Shown here: one piece after another, positions 1 to 5,760 of the stretch | Numbering within the stretch: the first letter of the stretch is position 1 | Layout of the letters: every line of letters begins with the position of its first letter | From: an uncultured Erysipelotrichaceae bacterium | GTDB taxonomy: Bacteria > Bacillota_I > Bacilli_A > Erysipelotrichales > Erysipelotrichaceae | Length of the DNA stretch: 7,367 nt | Reading direction: 5' to 3' | NCBI GenBank assembly: GCA_902795875.1 | Contig: CADBND010000115.1 | Coordinates: forward strand, 1 to 7,367 | Translations under genes and position numbers: made by a program | The notes under the pieces: model-generated | Databases searched by the model: none | The model's input: only the letters and a program-made list of their open reading frames with translations | What the model was told of the DNA's origin: nothing

Positions 1-196
1 AAAAGACCAGATCTTCGTACCCGTCCTTGTTTTCCATATAGAAATCATAGGCTTCACCATAGGAAGGGAATTCCTCATGTGTTCCGCTTTCTTTGTCATA
101 GACAACGAAAAGATCCTCCTGTGCCCATATCGAAAACGGCTGGATCAGGATCATCAGCAGTAAAGTCCACAATAAAAAGCGATGCGATCTATTCAC
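1..196 (-). CDS. Secreted protein of unknown function, N-terminal 65 codons (3' end outside window)
   Basis: An open frame runs from a GTG at 196 to the left window edge without a stop. Residues 2-6 (NRSHR) are basic, residues 7-24 are hydrophobic (FLLWTLLLMILIQPFSIW), and A25 followed by QED is a plausible signal peptidase I site, so the product is probably exported. The mature part seen is rich in aromatic and acidic residues (LFVVYDKESGTHEEFPSY, then GEAYDFYMENKDGYEDLVF). I do not recognise the family; a Tyr/Asp-rich repeated surface module is one possibility. The start is uncertain: GTG at 196 has no Shine-Dalgarno, and a second in-frame GTG lies at 211, also without one. No in-frame ATG precedes the signal sequence. 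The gene lies just after the terminator of the sortase operon, so it is probably a separate transcription unit. A sortase substrate role is possible, but its C-terminus, where a sorting signal would be, is not visible. Confidence 0.75.
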   Translation of the reverse strand, partial: MNRSHRFLLWTLLLMILIQPFSIWAQEDLFVVYDKESGTHEEFPSYGEAYDFYMENKDGYEDLVF

Positions 197-202
197 ATTA
201 CA

Positions 203-208
203 ATCATA
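203..208 (-). promoter_or_regulatory. Possible -10 element (TATGAT) for the secreted-protein gene
   Basis: The minus strand reads TATGAT at 208-203, one mismatch from TATAAT, only six bases before the GTG start at 196. No good -35 is present: the hexamers 16 to 18 bases upstream (for example GCAACA) match the consensus at about three positions and lie inside the terminator stem-loop. If it is real, transcription would begin at or next to the GTG and the mRNA would be leaderless, which would fit the missing Shine-Dalgarno. This is a weak call. Confidence 0.25.
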
Positions 209-215
209 CACTATT

Positions 216-238
216 AAAAAAGTCTGTTGCCAGACTTA
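216..238 (-). terminator. Rho-independent terminator of the cell-wall operon
   Basis: On the minus strand a perfect 7-base-pair stem, AAGTCTG (237-231) with CAGACTT (226-220), encloses a GCAA tetraloop of the GNRA type and runs into six T residues (221-216, the first two shared with the stem end). The TAA stop of the sortase gene (238-236) overlaps the base of the stem, so the hairpin begins within the stop codon. It should end the transcript reading through the sortase gene. The stem is short and only modestly GC-rich, so some readthrough into the next gene is possible. Confidence 0.85.
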
Positions 239-1141
239 ATAGGCTTGTGATGATATCTGTTTCAGAACGATGATCTCAAACAATTCGCCGGCGTGACCGC
301 CGATGCATGTCTGCAAGGTCAGTGTCTTATCGTCCGTCGTCCAGGAAACACCGGTATCGTATAGCTGTGCCTTTTTGACCGCTTTGATATAGTTTGCATA
401 ATACTCGCTGTCATAGGCATTGTCATGATAATCGTCGTAATTGTAGTTGGTACGCCAGTATTGAAGATCCGTAAAATGTTCTTCCTTGGTCGCGTCGAAC
501 TGATATACGGCTGCGATCTCATATCTTCTGACCTCATTTCCAAGTACCAGATCCACAAGACGGTTTTCCGCATAATTCTCCTTCTCTAACAGTTTCTCCA
601 AAGGAGTGAATGCCTTGATCCTTTCCTCATCGTTCCAGACCGAGAAATGATGTCCGTAGATGATGAGGTTCTGATCGCTCAGTTCATTGCGATAATCCAT
701 GAATGTTGAACCGCCGTGATCGTTGTAGTCGTATTCACCTGTCGCCCAATACGTCCAGATATATACATCGTTTCCGGTATAGTTTTCGGGATCCTGCACG
801 AGTCTGCCGTCTTCTGTATAGAATTCATACATCGTGCCATCTTCCTTGTATACAGATTTCGCCTGAACGAAAGGCACTTCGATCAGTCCGGAATCGAAGA
901 CGATCTCTCCGACATAGTCCGGGTTGATCGCCTTGTTTTCCTGATAGGTCTTACGATATTTCTCAAGAGTCTGATCAGTCTGCTGCTTTTCTTCTGTTTC
1001 CGGGACCAGAACGGTCTCATCCTCGTTCGCCTTTTCCGGAAGACGTATGACACCGGCTGAGATCAGCACAAAAATGCTGGCGACGATGGCAAGCAGCGAG
1101 ATGATCATTCCAAATAATGTTTTTTTATCTGTTCTTTTCAT
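236..1141 (-). CDS. Class-B-like sortase, atypical active site
   Basis: This 301-residue membrane-anchored transpeptidase would attach surface proteins to peptidoglycan stem peptides. Residues 1-8 are basic and 9-31 form one membrane helix, giving an N-in, enzyme-out layout. A Glu/Gln/Lys-rich linker (36-70) precedes the sortase core. Core landmarks are NPDYVGEIVF (73-82), GGSTFMDYRN (143-152), IIYGHHF (160-166) with catalytic H164, and LTLQTC (274-279) with nucleophile C279. The helical segment between H164 and the TLQTC motif and the overall length fit class B (SrtB) rather than class A. The oddity is that the 22 residues after C279 hold no arginine, although sortases normally carry an essential Arg on the next strand; here the stretch reads GGHAGELFEIIVLKQ. 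The ATG lies six bases after the carboxypeptidase stop; AGGGA (1149-1145) is a possible, closely spaced Shine-Dalgarno. It is the last gene of the operon. Family assignment is firm; target and activity are unknown. Confidence 0.9.
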   Translation of the reverse strand: MKRTDKKTLFGMIISLLAIVASIFVLISAGVIRLPEKANEDETVLVPETEEKQQTDQTLEKYRKTYQENKAINPDYVGEIVFDSGLIEVPFVQAKSVYKEDGTMYEFYTEDGRLVQDPENYTGNDVYIWTYWATGEYDYNDHGGSTFMDYRNELSDQNLIIYGHHFSVWNDEERIKAFTPLEKLLEKENYAENRLVDLVLGNEVRRYEIAAVYQFDATKEEHFTDLQYWRTNYNYDDYHDNAYDSEYYANYIKAVKKAQLYDTGVSWTTDDKTLTLQTCIGGHAGELFEIIVLKQISSQAY

Positions 1142-1147
1142 ATTTCC

Positions 1148-2155
1148 CTATTGTATAAAACAGGCATAGTATTCGTCATATGTCATTTTATGGGCATAGA
1201 CGTCCTGCGCAACTTCCTTTCCCAGATAGCGGATATGCCAGGGTTCCTCGATATATCCGGTGATATCAATCTTATCCTGAGGATAGCGGATGATGAAGCC
1301 GTAACGGCTGCAGTTGGAAGCCAGCCACTTTGCGGCATCGGTCTTTCCGAAATCATCCAGGGAAACACCGGGAAGGGTCACATCCATCGCCATTCCGGTC
1401 TGATGTTCCGAATGACCCGGACGTGCAGAATAGGTATCCACGACTTCTTTGGGATCCATACCGAGATATTTGTTGTAGAGGCCAGCCTGATAGTCATAGG
1501 AACGGAATGCGGAAACGACATAGAGATCATATCCCGCTTTATTGGCATCTTCGAGAAGATCCAGGTAAGCTTCGTATACCTTCTCTCTGATACTTCCTCT
1601 TCCCAGCGAAGGATCGATATCCACCAGATCCTCCGGTATATAATCACGGTCCAGCTGATAATACTTGTTTACCAGGATCAGATCGCCTTTGGACATATCG
1701 ACACTTTCGATATCGGAGAATAACGGCTTATATCTTTTCGTATTGACGATCTCCATCATTGAACGGACATCGTCATATTCATCCAGCATCGACAGATAGA
1801 GTTCCTCGTTTCTTTCCGTGAAGCCGTCGCTTCCGTATAATGTCTGAAGCTTTGACAGATTACTGTCGTTCAGGATATCTTCATTGACCAGTCGCATCAG
1901 AAGGTCAGTATCAAAGGATCCGTCGAAATGAAGGTAAGCATCCAGTCCGTTTTCAGTGAAAGCTTTGTTTCGAAGATACTTCAAAGCTTTTTCATTCATC
2001 CCATCCATAAACAGGGATCTGTGTTCTTCACTCAGTGACAGGATCGTTTCGATATCACTTTCCTCGTAGCCGGCTTCCTTAAGGATCTTTTCCGGCTTTT
2101 TTGCGCATGAACAAAACAATAGAAGCACGATCAGATATAAGAGGATCCTTTTCAT
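1148..2155 (-). CDS. VanY/DacB-family D-alanyl-D-alanine carboxypeptidase, probable lipoprotein
   Basis: This 335-residue protein is a predicted zinc D,D-carboxypeptidase (peptidase M15B) that removes the terminal D-Ala from peptidoglycan stem peptides outside the membrane. MKR plus a hydrophobic stretch (4-14) leads to FCSC; C17 is the likely lipidated cysteine, though Phe at -3 departs from the usual lipobox. The catalytic domain covers about 160-325: SAFRSYDYQ (215-223) with the conserved Arg218, SEHQTGMAMD (249-258) giving zinc ligands H251 and D258, and EEPWH (303-307) giving catalytic E304 and zinc ligand H307. All key residues are present. Residues about 20-155 form an acidic, helix-rich region that appears to hold two or three degenerate units of about 40 residues, typical of neither VanY nor VanX cores and possibly a wall-binding or spacer module. 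It begins two bases after the micropeptide stop and is followed six bases on by the sortase. VanX-type dipeptidase activity is less likely, given the lipoprotein layout and VanY-like motif spacing. Confidence 0.92.
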   Translation of the reverse strand: MKRILLYLIVLLLFCSCAKKPEKILKEAGYEESDIETILSLSEEHRSLFMDGMNEKALKYLRNKAFTENGLDAYLHFDGSFDTDLLMRLVNEDILNDSNLSKLQTLYGSDGFTERNEELYLSMLDEYDDVRSMMEIVNTKRYKPLFSDIESVDMSKGDLILVNKYYQLDRDYIPEDLVDIDPSLGRGSIREKVYEAYLDLLEDANKAGYDLYVVSAFRSYDYQAGLYNKYLGMDPKEVVDTYSARPGHSEHQTGMAMDVTLPGVSLDDFGKTDAAKWLASNCSRYGFIIRYPQDKIDITGYIEEPWHIRYLGKEVAQDVYAHKMTYDEYYACFIQ

Positions 2156-2157
2156 TC

Positions 2158-2241
2158 TTACACCGCCAGTGACAGGACCGATATCACCAGAAGCAGTCCG
2201 ATCATCACAAGGATGATCACTTTTCTTGTCGTATTATTCAT
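2158..2241 (-). CDS. 27-residue single-helix membrane micropeptide
   Basis: A short frame opens at ATG 2241-2239, overlapping the ligase stop in an ATGA arrangement, and ends at TAA 2160-2158, two bases before the carboxypeptidase ATG. It encodes 27 residues: a polar, basic head MNNTTRK followed by 20 almost purely hydrophobic residues that begin VIILVMIGLL and end SVLSLAV. This is a textbook single transmembrane helix with an N-in, positive-inside start and essentially no extracellular tail. It fills the gap between its two neighbours exactly, which argues for a real translationally coupled gene. Upstream AGAAAG is only a weak ribosome site, so translation would depend on termination of the ligase. 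I know no family for it. It may bind a membrane partner such as the MurF-like enzyme or the kinase, or may simply couple translation to the carboxypeptidase start. Confidence 0.6.
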   Translation of the reverse strand: MNNTTRKVIILVMIGLLLVISVLSLAV

Positions 2242-3425
2242 TTCTTTCTGTAGTTGTCCAGTATGTTCGTATCAAACGAGAACGTCTTGCGGCTTCTGCT
2301 CGCATATCTTTTCAAAGCGTTGGAGATCAGGATATCACATTCCTCGTCAAATTCGATCCCGTCGTGTTTCCAGAGATAGAAAGCCAGAGAACCCGGTATC
2401 GTGTTGATCTCATTGCAGTAGACCTTGTCACTACTTCTGTCGATCATAAAATCGATACGGACACAGCCATAGGAGTTCAAGGCACGAAAGACCTTGCGGG
2501 CGATCGTTTCGATCTCTTCTTTCTTTTCTTCACTCAGATCAGCAGGAACTTTCCTGACCGTCGAAGCCATACCTTTGGACGCGCCTTTGGCAGCGGGAGT
2601 TTTTGAACCCGATACCTTGCCGCCCTTGCTTCCACCCGGCTGATACTTCTTATCGAAATCCAGGAAGCCGTTGGTCACCTCTTCGATCGCTGAACAGCGC
2701 ATTTCTTCCTGCGAACCGATGACAGAGATGTTGACTTCCATCAGATCAGAGATCATCTTCTCCACAACGACCTTGAAATCATATTTCAGACATTCCCTGA
2801 TCTTTTCTCTGAAGTCTTTCTGATTTTTGATCACTTCGATGCCGATCGATGAACCCAGATTTGCCGGTTTTGCGATCAATGGGAAACCGATCTGTTTGGC
2901 TTTGGCGAAATAGGAATCGTATCCTTCTTCGAAATCATTGCCATAGATGACGAAGTGCTCGACCATCGGGATACCGTGGGAAGCGAAAACATCCTTCATC
3001 GCCGCCTTGTCCTGACCAAGCGATCCACCCAGAACATCACAGGAAGTGAACGGGATGTCCAGCATCTGTAAGAAACCTGCCAGAGTTCCGTCTTCCACGT
3101 TCGTGCCATGTACGATCGGGAAAGCAACATCGATCTGCATTTCCTTTTTGAAAAGGCCTTTTATCGGTCTCACCTTTACCGCGTTGCCATCCTTATAGAT
3201 GGCTACCTTATCCAGGTGAGAAGAAGGATCCTTTACGATGTCCGCATAATTGCTCAGATCAAAAAGCGCATCTCCGGTATAAAATTCATTTTCTTTTGAG
3301 ATGTAGATCGGCAAAACATCATACTTATCCCTGTTTAAGGCATGCAACGCCTGATTCGCACTGATACAGCTTATTTCATGTTCGGTGGACCTGCCGCCGA
3401 AGAATACTCCTACACATATTTTCAT
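2238..3425 (-). CDS. ddl: D-alanine--D-alanine ligase with enlarged active-site loop
   Basis: This ATP-grasp enzyme joins two D-Ala in the cytoplasm to supply the dipeptide added by MurF. Numbering from the ATG at 3425 (395 residues), it shows GGRSTEHEIS (10-19) with the E15 that binds the first substrate, VHGTNVEDGTLAGFLQ (105-120), the ATP-binding stretch KPANLGSSIGIEV (186-198), YGCVRIDF (319-326) and the metal site NEINTIPGS (338-346). The loop pair KKY (259-261) keeps Tyr261, the signature of D-Ala-D-Ala rather than D-Ala-D-Lac ligases. Between Y261 and PA (294-295) is a Gly/Ser/Lys/Ala-rich insert that makes this loop about twenty residues longer than in E. coli DdlB. Start choice: a GTG at 3449 would add eight residues and overlap the murF-like stop as GTGA, but family proteins begin MKI-VGV-FGG, so I prefer the ATG; AAAGGTG lies upstream, 14 bases away. 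The stop overlaps the micropeptide ATG. Confidence 0.95.
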   Translation of the reverse strand: MKICVGVFFGGRSTEHEISCISANQALHALNRDKYDVLPIYISKENEFYTGDALFDLSNYADIVKDPSSHLDKVAIYKDGNAVKVRPIKGLFKKEMQIDVAFPIVHGTNVEDGTLAGFLQMLDIPFTSCDVLGGSLGQDKAAMKDVFASHGIPMVEHFVIYGNDFEEGYDSYFAKAKQIGFPLIAKPANLGSSIGIEVIKNQKDFREKIRECLKYDFKVVVEKMISDLMEVNISVIGSQEEMRCSAIEEVTNGFLDFDKKYQPGGSKGGKVSGSKTPAAKGASKGMASTVRKVPADLSEEKKEEIETIARKVFRALNSYGCVRIDFMIDRSSDKVYCNEINTIPGSLAFYLWKHDGIEFDEECDILISNALKRYASRSRKTFSFDTNILDNYRKK

Positions 3426-3439
3426 AACAATTATTCTAA

Positions 3440-3446
3440 CACCTTT
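3440..3446 (-). promoter_or_regulatory. Candidate ribosome binding site for the D-Ala-D-Ala ligase
   Basis: The minus strand reads AAAGGTG at 3446-3440, overlapping the murF-like stop codon. It is the only Shine-Dalgarno-like sequence near the ATG at 3425, but the 14-base spacing is longer than usual. If it is not used, translation would instead start at the GTG at 3449, which has only a weak GGAT-type site upstream. The true start is therefore open. Confidence 0.4.
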
Positions 3447-5005
3447 CACACATTGAACGCATCCGGAAGATCATTCTCCAACAGGATCGTGTCTTTTACG
3501 GATAGTTCACGATAGATATAGGCAAACGCCTCCCTTACAGTAGCGAAAACGATCACGTTTTCTTCCGGGAAACCCGTTTCTTGTAGACCCTGCCTGATGG
3601 AAGTGGTCTGCTTCTCGCCGACCAGTATCACCAGATCAGCCTTATCGAACATGTATCTTCCGAATTCCCTGTTGATCTCATCTTCCTTTTCTCCCAGATC
3701 GATCATCCCCGGCGTGACGATGACTCTCTTGCGCGGCATCATGGACAGCACATCCAAAGCCATCTTGGAACCGACAGGATTGGAATTGAATGCATCATCG
3801 ATGAAGGTGAATCCGTTGATCTTCTTGACTTCGAGACGATGTTCCACCTGCGAGATATTGCGGACGTTCTTCTTGATCTGATCGATGTCCATACCCAGTT
3901 CCATGGCGATCGCGATACCGATCAGGATATTGGTGATATTGTGTCTTCCCAGCAGAGAAGTCGTGAAGCGATGCCTTCTCGACCCGATCTTGACAGAGAA
4001 GGAAGAACCGTCCTTTCCGTAAGAAATGTTTTCTGCCACCAGATCGGCATCTTTGTTGTCGATGGCGACCGATACGATCTTACAGTGATTTCTGATCTTG
4101 TAGGAAGCGATATATTCATTGTCCAGATTGATAAAACCGGTGCCGTCTTCCGGCAGTTTCTCGATCTCCTTCATCTTTTCCCGGATGATGTTGTCCATAT
4201 TGTGGAAAGTGTTCAGATGCTGGGGGCCGATGGAAGTCACGACTCCGTATTTCGGCTTGACCATGTCCATAAGATAGCTGATATCTCCGACCTTATCGGC
4301 ACCCATTTCACATACAAAGACCTCATGTATCGGTTTCAGCATCTCTCTTACCGTCCTGGTGATACCCATGGGCGTATTGTAGGATGCCGGTGTGATGAGA
4401 GTGTATTTGTAAGAACCGATGATATCGTTGACGATGTTTTTAGTCGAAGTCTTGCCATAGGAACCGGTGATACCGATCTTGATCAGATGATCGTCCTCTT
4501 CAAGTATCCTTCTTGCTTCGTTCTCATAGCGTTTTTTGATCCCCTCTTCGATCGGATAAGTGATCAGAGCCATCGGATAGATCATGAGATAAGAAAGAAT
4601 GATGCAGGCTACACCCAGTACATCCGCAGGAAGGAATCTGCCCACAAGAATGAACAGAGTCATAAGGACAGCCATGACAAGGATCTGTCTTTTCACTCTG
4701 GCGGTAACGACGAGATCCTTCACATAAGTCTTCTCATTTTCCTTGTACAAGACAAAGATCGCGAAAGCAGCTGTCAAAAGAAGCGTAAGGATCCTGCTTT
4801 TGAATAACGTTCCGACCACCAGGATGACGATGCAGTATACAAAAGCATAAGAAAAACGGATGTTACGTTTGTTGAACAGCCATTTGGAATAACGGTAGAG
4901 CTCATAGCGGTTCTGCTGGAACATCTGCAAAGCCAGTTTGCAGTAAACAAAACTCAAAGAAAGAAATACCGCAAGATGCAGCAGCGTAATAAGAAGTTCG
5001 GACAT
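3446..5005 (-). CDS. Membrane-embedded MurF-type Mur ligase
   Basis: This 519-residue protein would add D-Ala-D-Ala to UDP-MurNAc-tripeptide using ATP. Residues 1-155 hold about five hydrophobic helices (roughly 4-26, 51-68, 70-87, 106-124, 127-149) where classical MurF has a soluble UDP-substrate domain. The ATPase domain follows: GITGSYGKTS (178-187, P-loop Lys185), CEMGA with E233, GPQHLNTF (260-267), and a REKMKE stretch (275-280) whose K277 probably matches the carbamylated lysine. LGRHNITN (352-359) and EHRLE (388-392) lead into the C-terminal domain with FIDDAFNSNP (401-410), close to the DDYNANP motif of MurF that reads the D-Ala-D-Ala end, and TPGMIDLGEKEDE (431-443). The tail LLENDLPDAFNV is also typical of MurF-like proteins of this style. 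The ATG overlaps the hydrolase TGA by one base and has a good AAGGAG site nine bases upstream. The next gene makes the D-Ala-D-Ala substrate, supporting the role. Whether it is the only MurF of the cell, or acts on a lipid-linked or other wall precursor, cannot be told here. Confidence 0.85.
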   Translation of the reverse strand: MSELLITLLHLAVFLSLSFVYCKLALQMFQQNRYELYRYSKWLFNKRNIRFSYAFVYCIVILVVGTLFKSRILTLLLTAAFAIFVLYKENEKTYVKDLVVTARVKRQILVMAVLMTLFILVGRFLPADVLGVACIILSYLMIYPMALITYPIEEGIKKRYENEARRILEEDDHLIKIGITGSYGKTSTKNIVNDIIGSYKYTLITPASYNTPMGITRTVREMLKPIHEVFVCEMGADKVGDISYLMDMVKPKYGVVTSIGPQHLNTFHNMDNIIREKMKEIEKLPEDGTGFINLDNEYIASYKIRNHCKIVSVAIDNKDADLVAENISYGKDGSSFSVKIGSRRHRFTTSLLGRHNITNILIGIAIAMELGMDIDQIKKNVRNISQVEHRLEVKKINGFTFIDDAFNSNPVGSKMALDVLSMMPRKRVIVTPGMIDLGEKEDEINREFGRYMFDKADLVILVGEKQTTSIRQGLQETGFPEENVIVFATVREAFAYIYRELSVKDTILLENDLPDAFNV

Positions 5006-5760
5006 CAGTAATCGCTCCTTAAGAAAGCATCCAGAACCAGATCGAAACGTCCGGCCTGATGGATATAGGCATAATGATCATCGTTTTCGAAAACGACAAG
5101 CGCCGCATTAGGCATGAGTTTCTCCATCATCTTTCCTTTTTCGACGGGAGTCGCCTCATCGTTTTCACCAAAGACCAGCAGGGTCTCGGTCTCAATATGC
5201 GGAAGAAGATCTTTCAGATCCTCGTTGACGACCTTGACAAAAGTGGCACGCATGACACCACTGGAATTCCGATAATCCTCGCTCCCTGCATTTTTCAGCA
5301 GTTTTTCCCGATATGCGGTAAAAGGCTTCAGGGAAAGGATCTTCTTGCCAAGTTTATAAGTATAGGTCTTCACATAATAAGCGATCCCGCGCTTATCTCT
5401 GATACCGGCCGCGCCGGTAAGGACCATCTTATGAACGGAATATCTGTACGCGTAGCGCAATGCGATCCGGCAGCCGAAGGAATGAGCGATGATGATCGGA
5501 TCCTCGATCTTGAAATGCTGACAGAAATGAGCGAGGAATTCGCAATAATCGTTCGTATCCCAAGGCTCAGGCGGCTCGCTTGTCTTGCCAAATCCCGGCA
5601 GATCAAGATTGTACACAATAAAATGGCTTTTCAGGAATTCCCCGATAAAAGCCATCATTTCCGTATTCTGACCCCATCCGTGCAATAAGAGCACCTTACG
5701 GCCTTTGTTGCCATACTTCTCGTAATGGAGTTGTATCTCATCCAGTTGCAGCTGACTCAT
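5005..5760 (-). CDS. Alpha/beta-fold hydrolase of unknown substrate
   Basis: This 251-residue, probably cytoplasmic protein has no signal peptide or membrane helix. It carries the full alpha/beta-hydrolase signature: LLLHGWGQN (24-32, oxyanion-hole HGWG), NLDLPGFGKTSEP (51-63), the nucleophile elbow IIAHSFGCR (90-98) with S94, VFGENDEATP (196-205) with acid D201, and DDHYAY (227-232) with H229. The triad is therefore complete. A short helical cap, rich in Tyr and Lys, lies at about 120-185. Family members include esterases, C-C hydrolases and haloperoxidase-like enzymes, so the substrate cannot be read from sequence. Its ATG overlaps the kinase stop (ATGA) and its TGA overlaps the MurF-like ATG, so it is made in step with the wall enzymes. 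A role in handling a wall precursor, lipid or ester is an inference from that position only. Confidence 0.9.
   Translation of the reverse strand: MSQLQLDEIQLHYEKYGNKGRKVLLLHGWGQNTEMMAFIGEFLKSHFIVYNLDLPGFGKTSEPPEPWDTNDYCEFLAHFCQHFKIEDPIIIAHSFGCRIALRYAYRYSVHKMVLTGAAGIRDKRGIAYYVKTYTYKLGKKILSLKPFTAYREKLLKNAGSEDYRNSSGVMRATFVKVVNEDLKDLLPHIETETLLVFGENDEATPVEKGKMMEKLMPNAALVVFENDDHYAYIHQAGRFDLVLDAFLRSDY
5015..5020 (-). promoter_or_regulatory. Ribosome binding site of the MurF-like gene
   Basis: AAGGAG at 5020-5015 lies within the last codons of the hydrolase gene, nine bases before the ATG at 5005. It is the clearest Shine-Dalgarno in the operon and fixes the start of the MurF-like protein at the beginning of its first membrane helix. 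It suggests this enzyme can be initiated independently, besides by coupling to the upstream stop. Confidence 0.7.

Noticed and set aside
115..120. Perfect AGGAGG on the minus strand with a TTG nine bases downstream
   Set aside because: The TTG is out of frame with the secreted-protein reading frame, and using a start after this point would discard the clear signal peptide. It falls on the Gln-Glu-Asp codons after the predicted cleavage site.
3839..4807. Long plus-strand open frame of 322 codons opposite the MurF-like gene
   Set aside because: The minus-strand gene has clear Mur ligase motifs throughout. The plus-strand translation is rich in Asp, Arg, His and Ile with no recognisable motif, as expected from the complement of this codon usage.
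5059..5688. Plus-strand open frame of 209 codons opposite the alpha/beta hydrolase
   Set aside because: The hydrolase has a complete catalytic triad on the minus strand. The antisense product has no recognisable feature.
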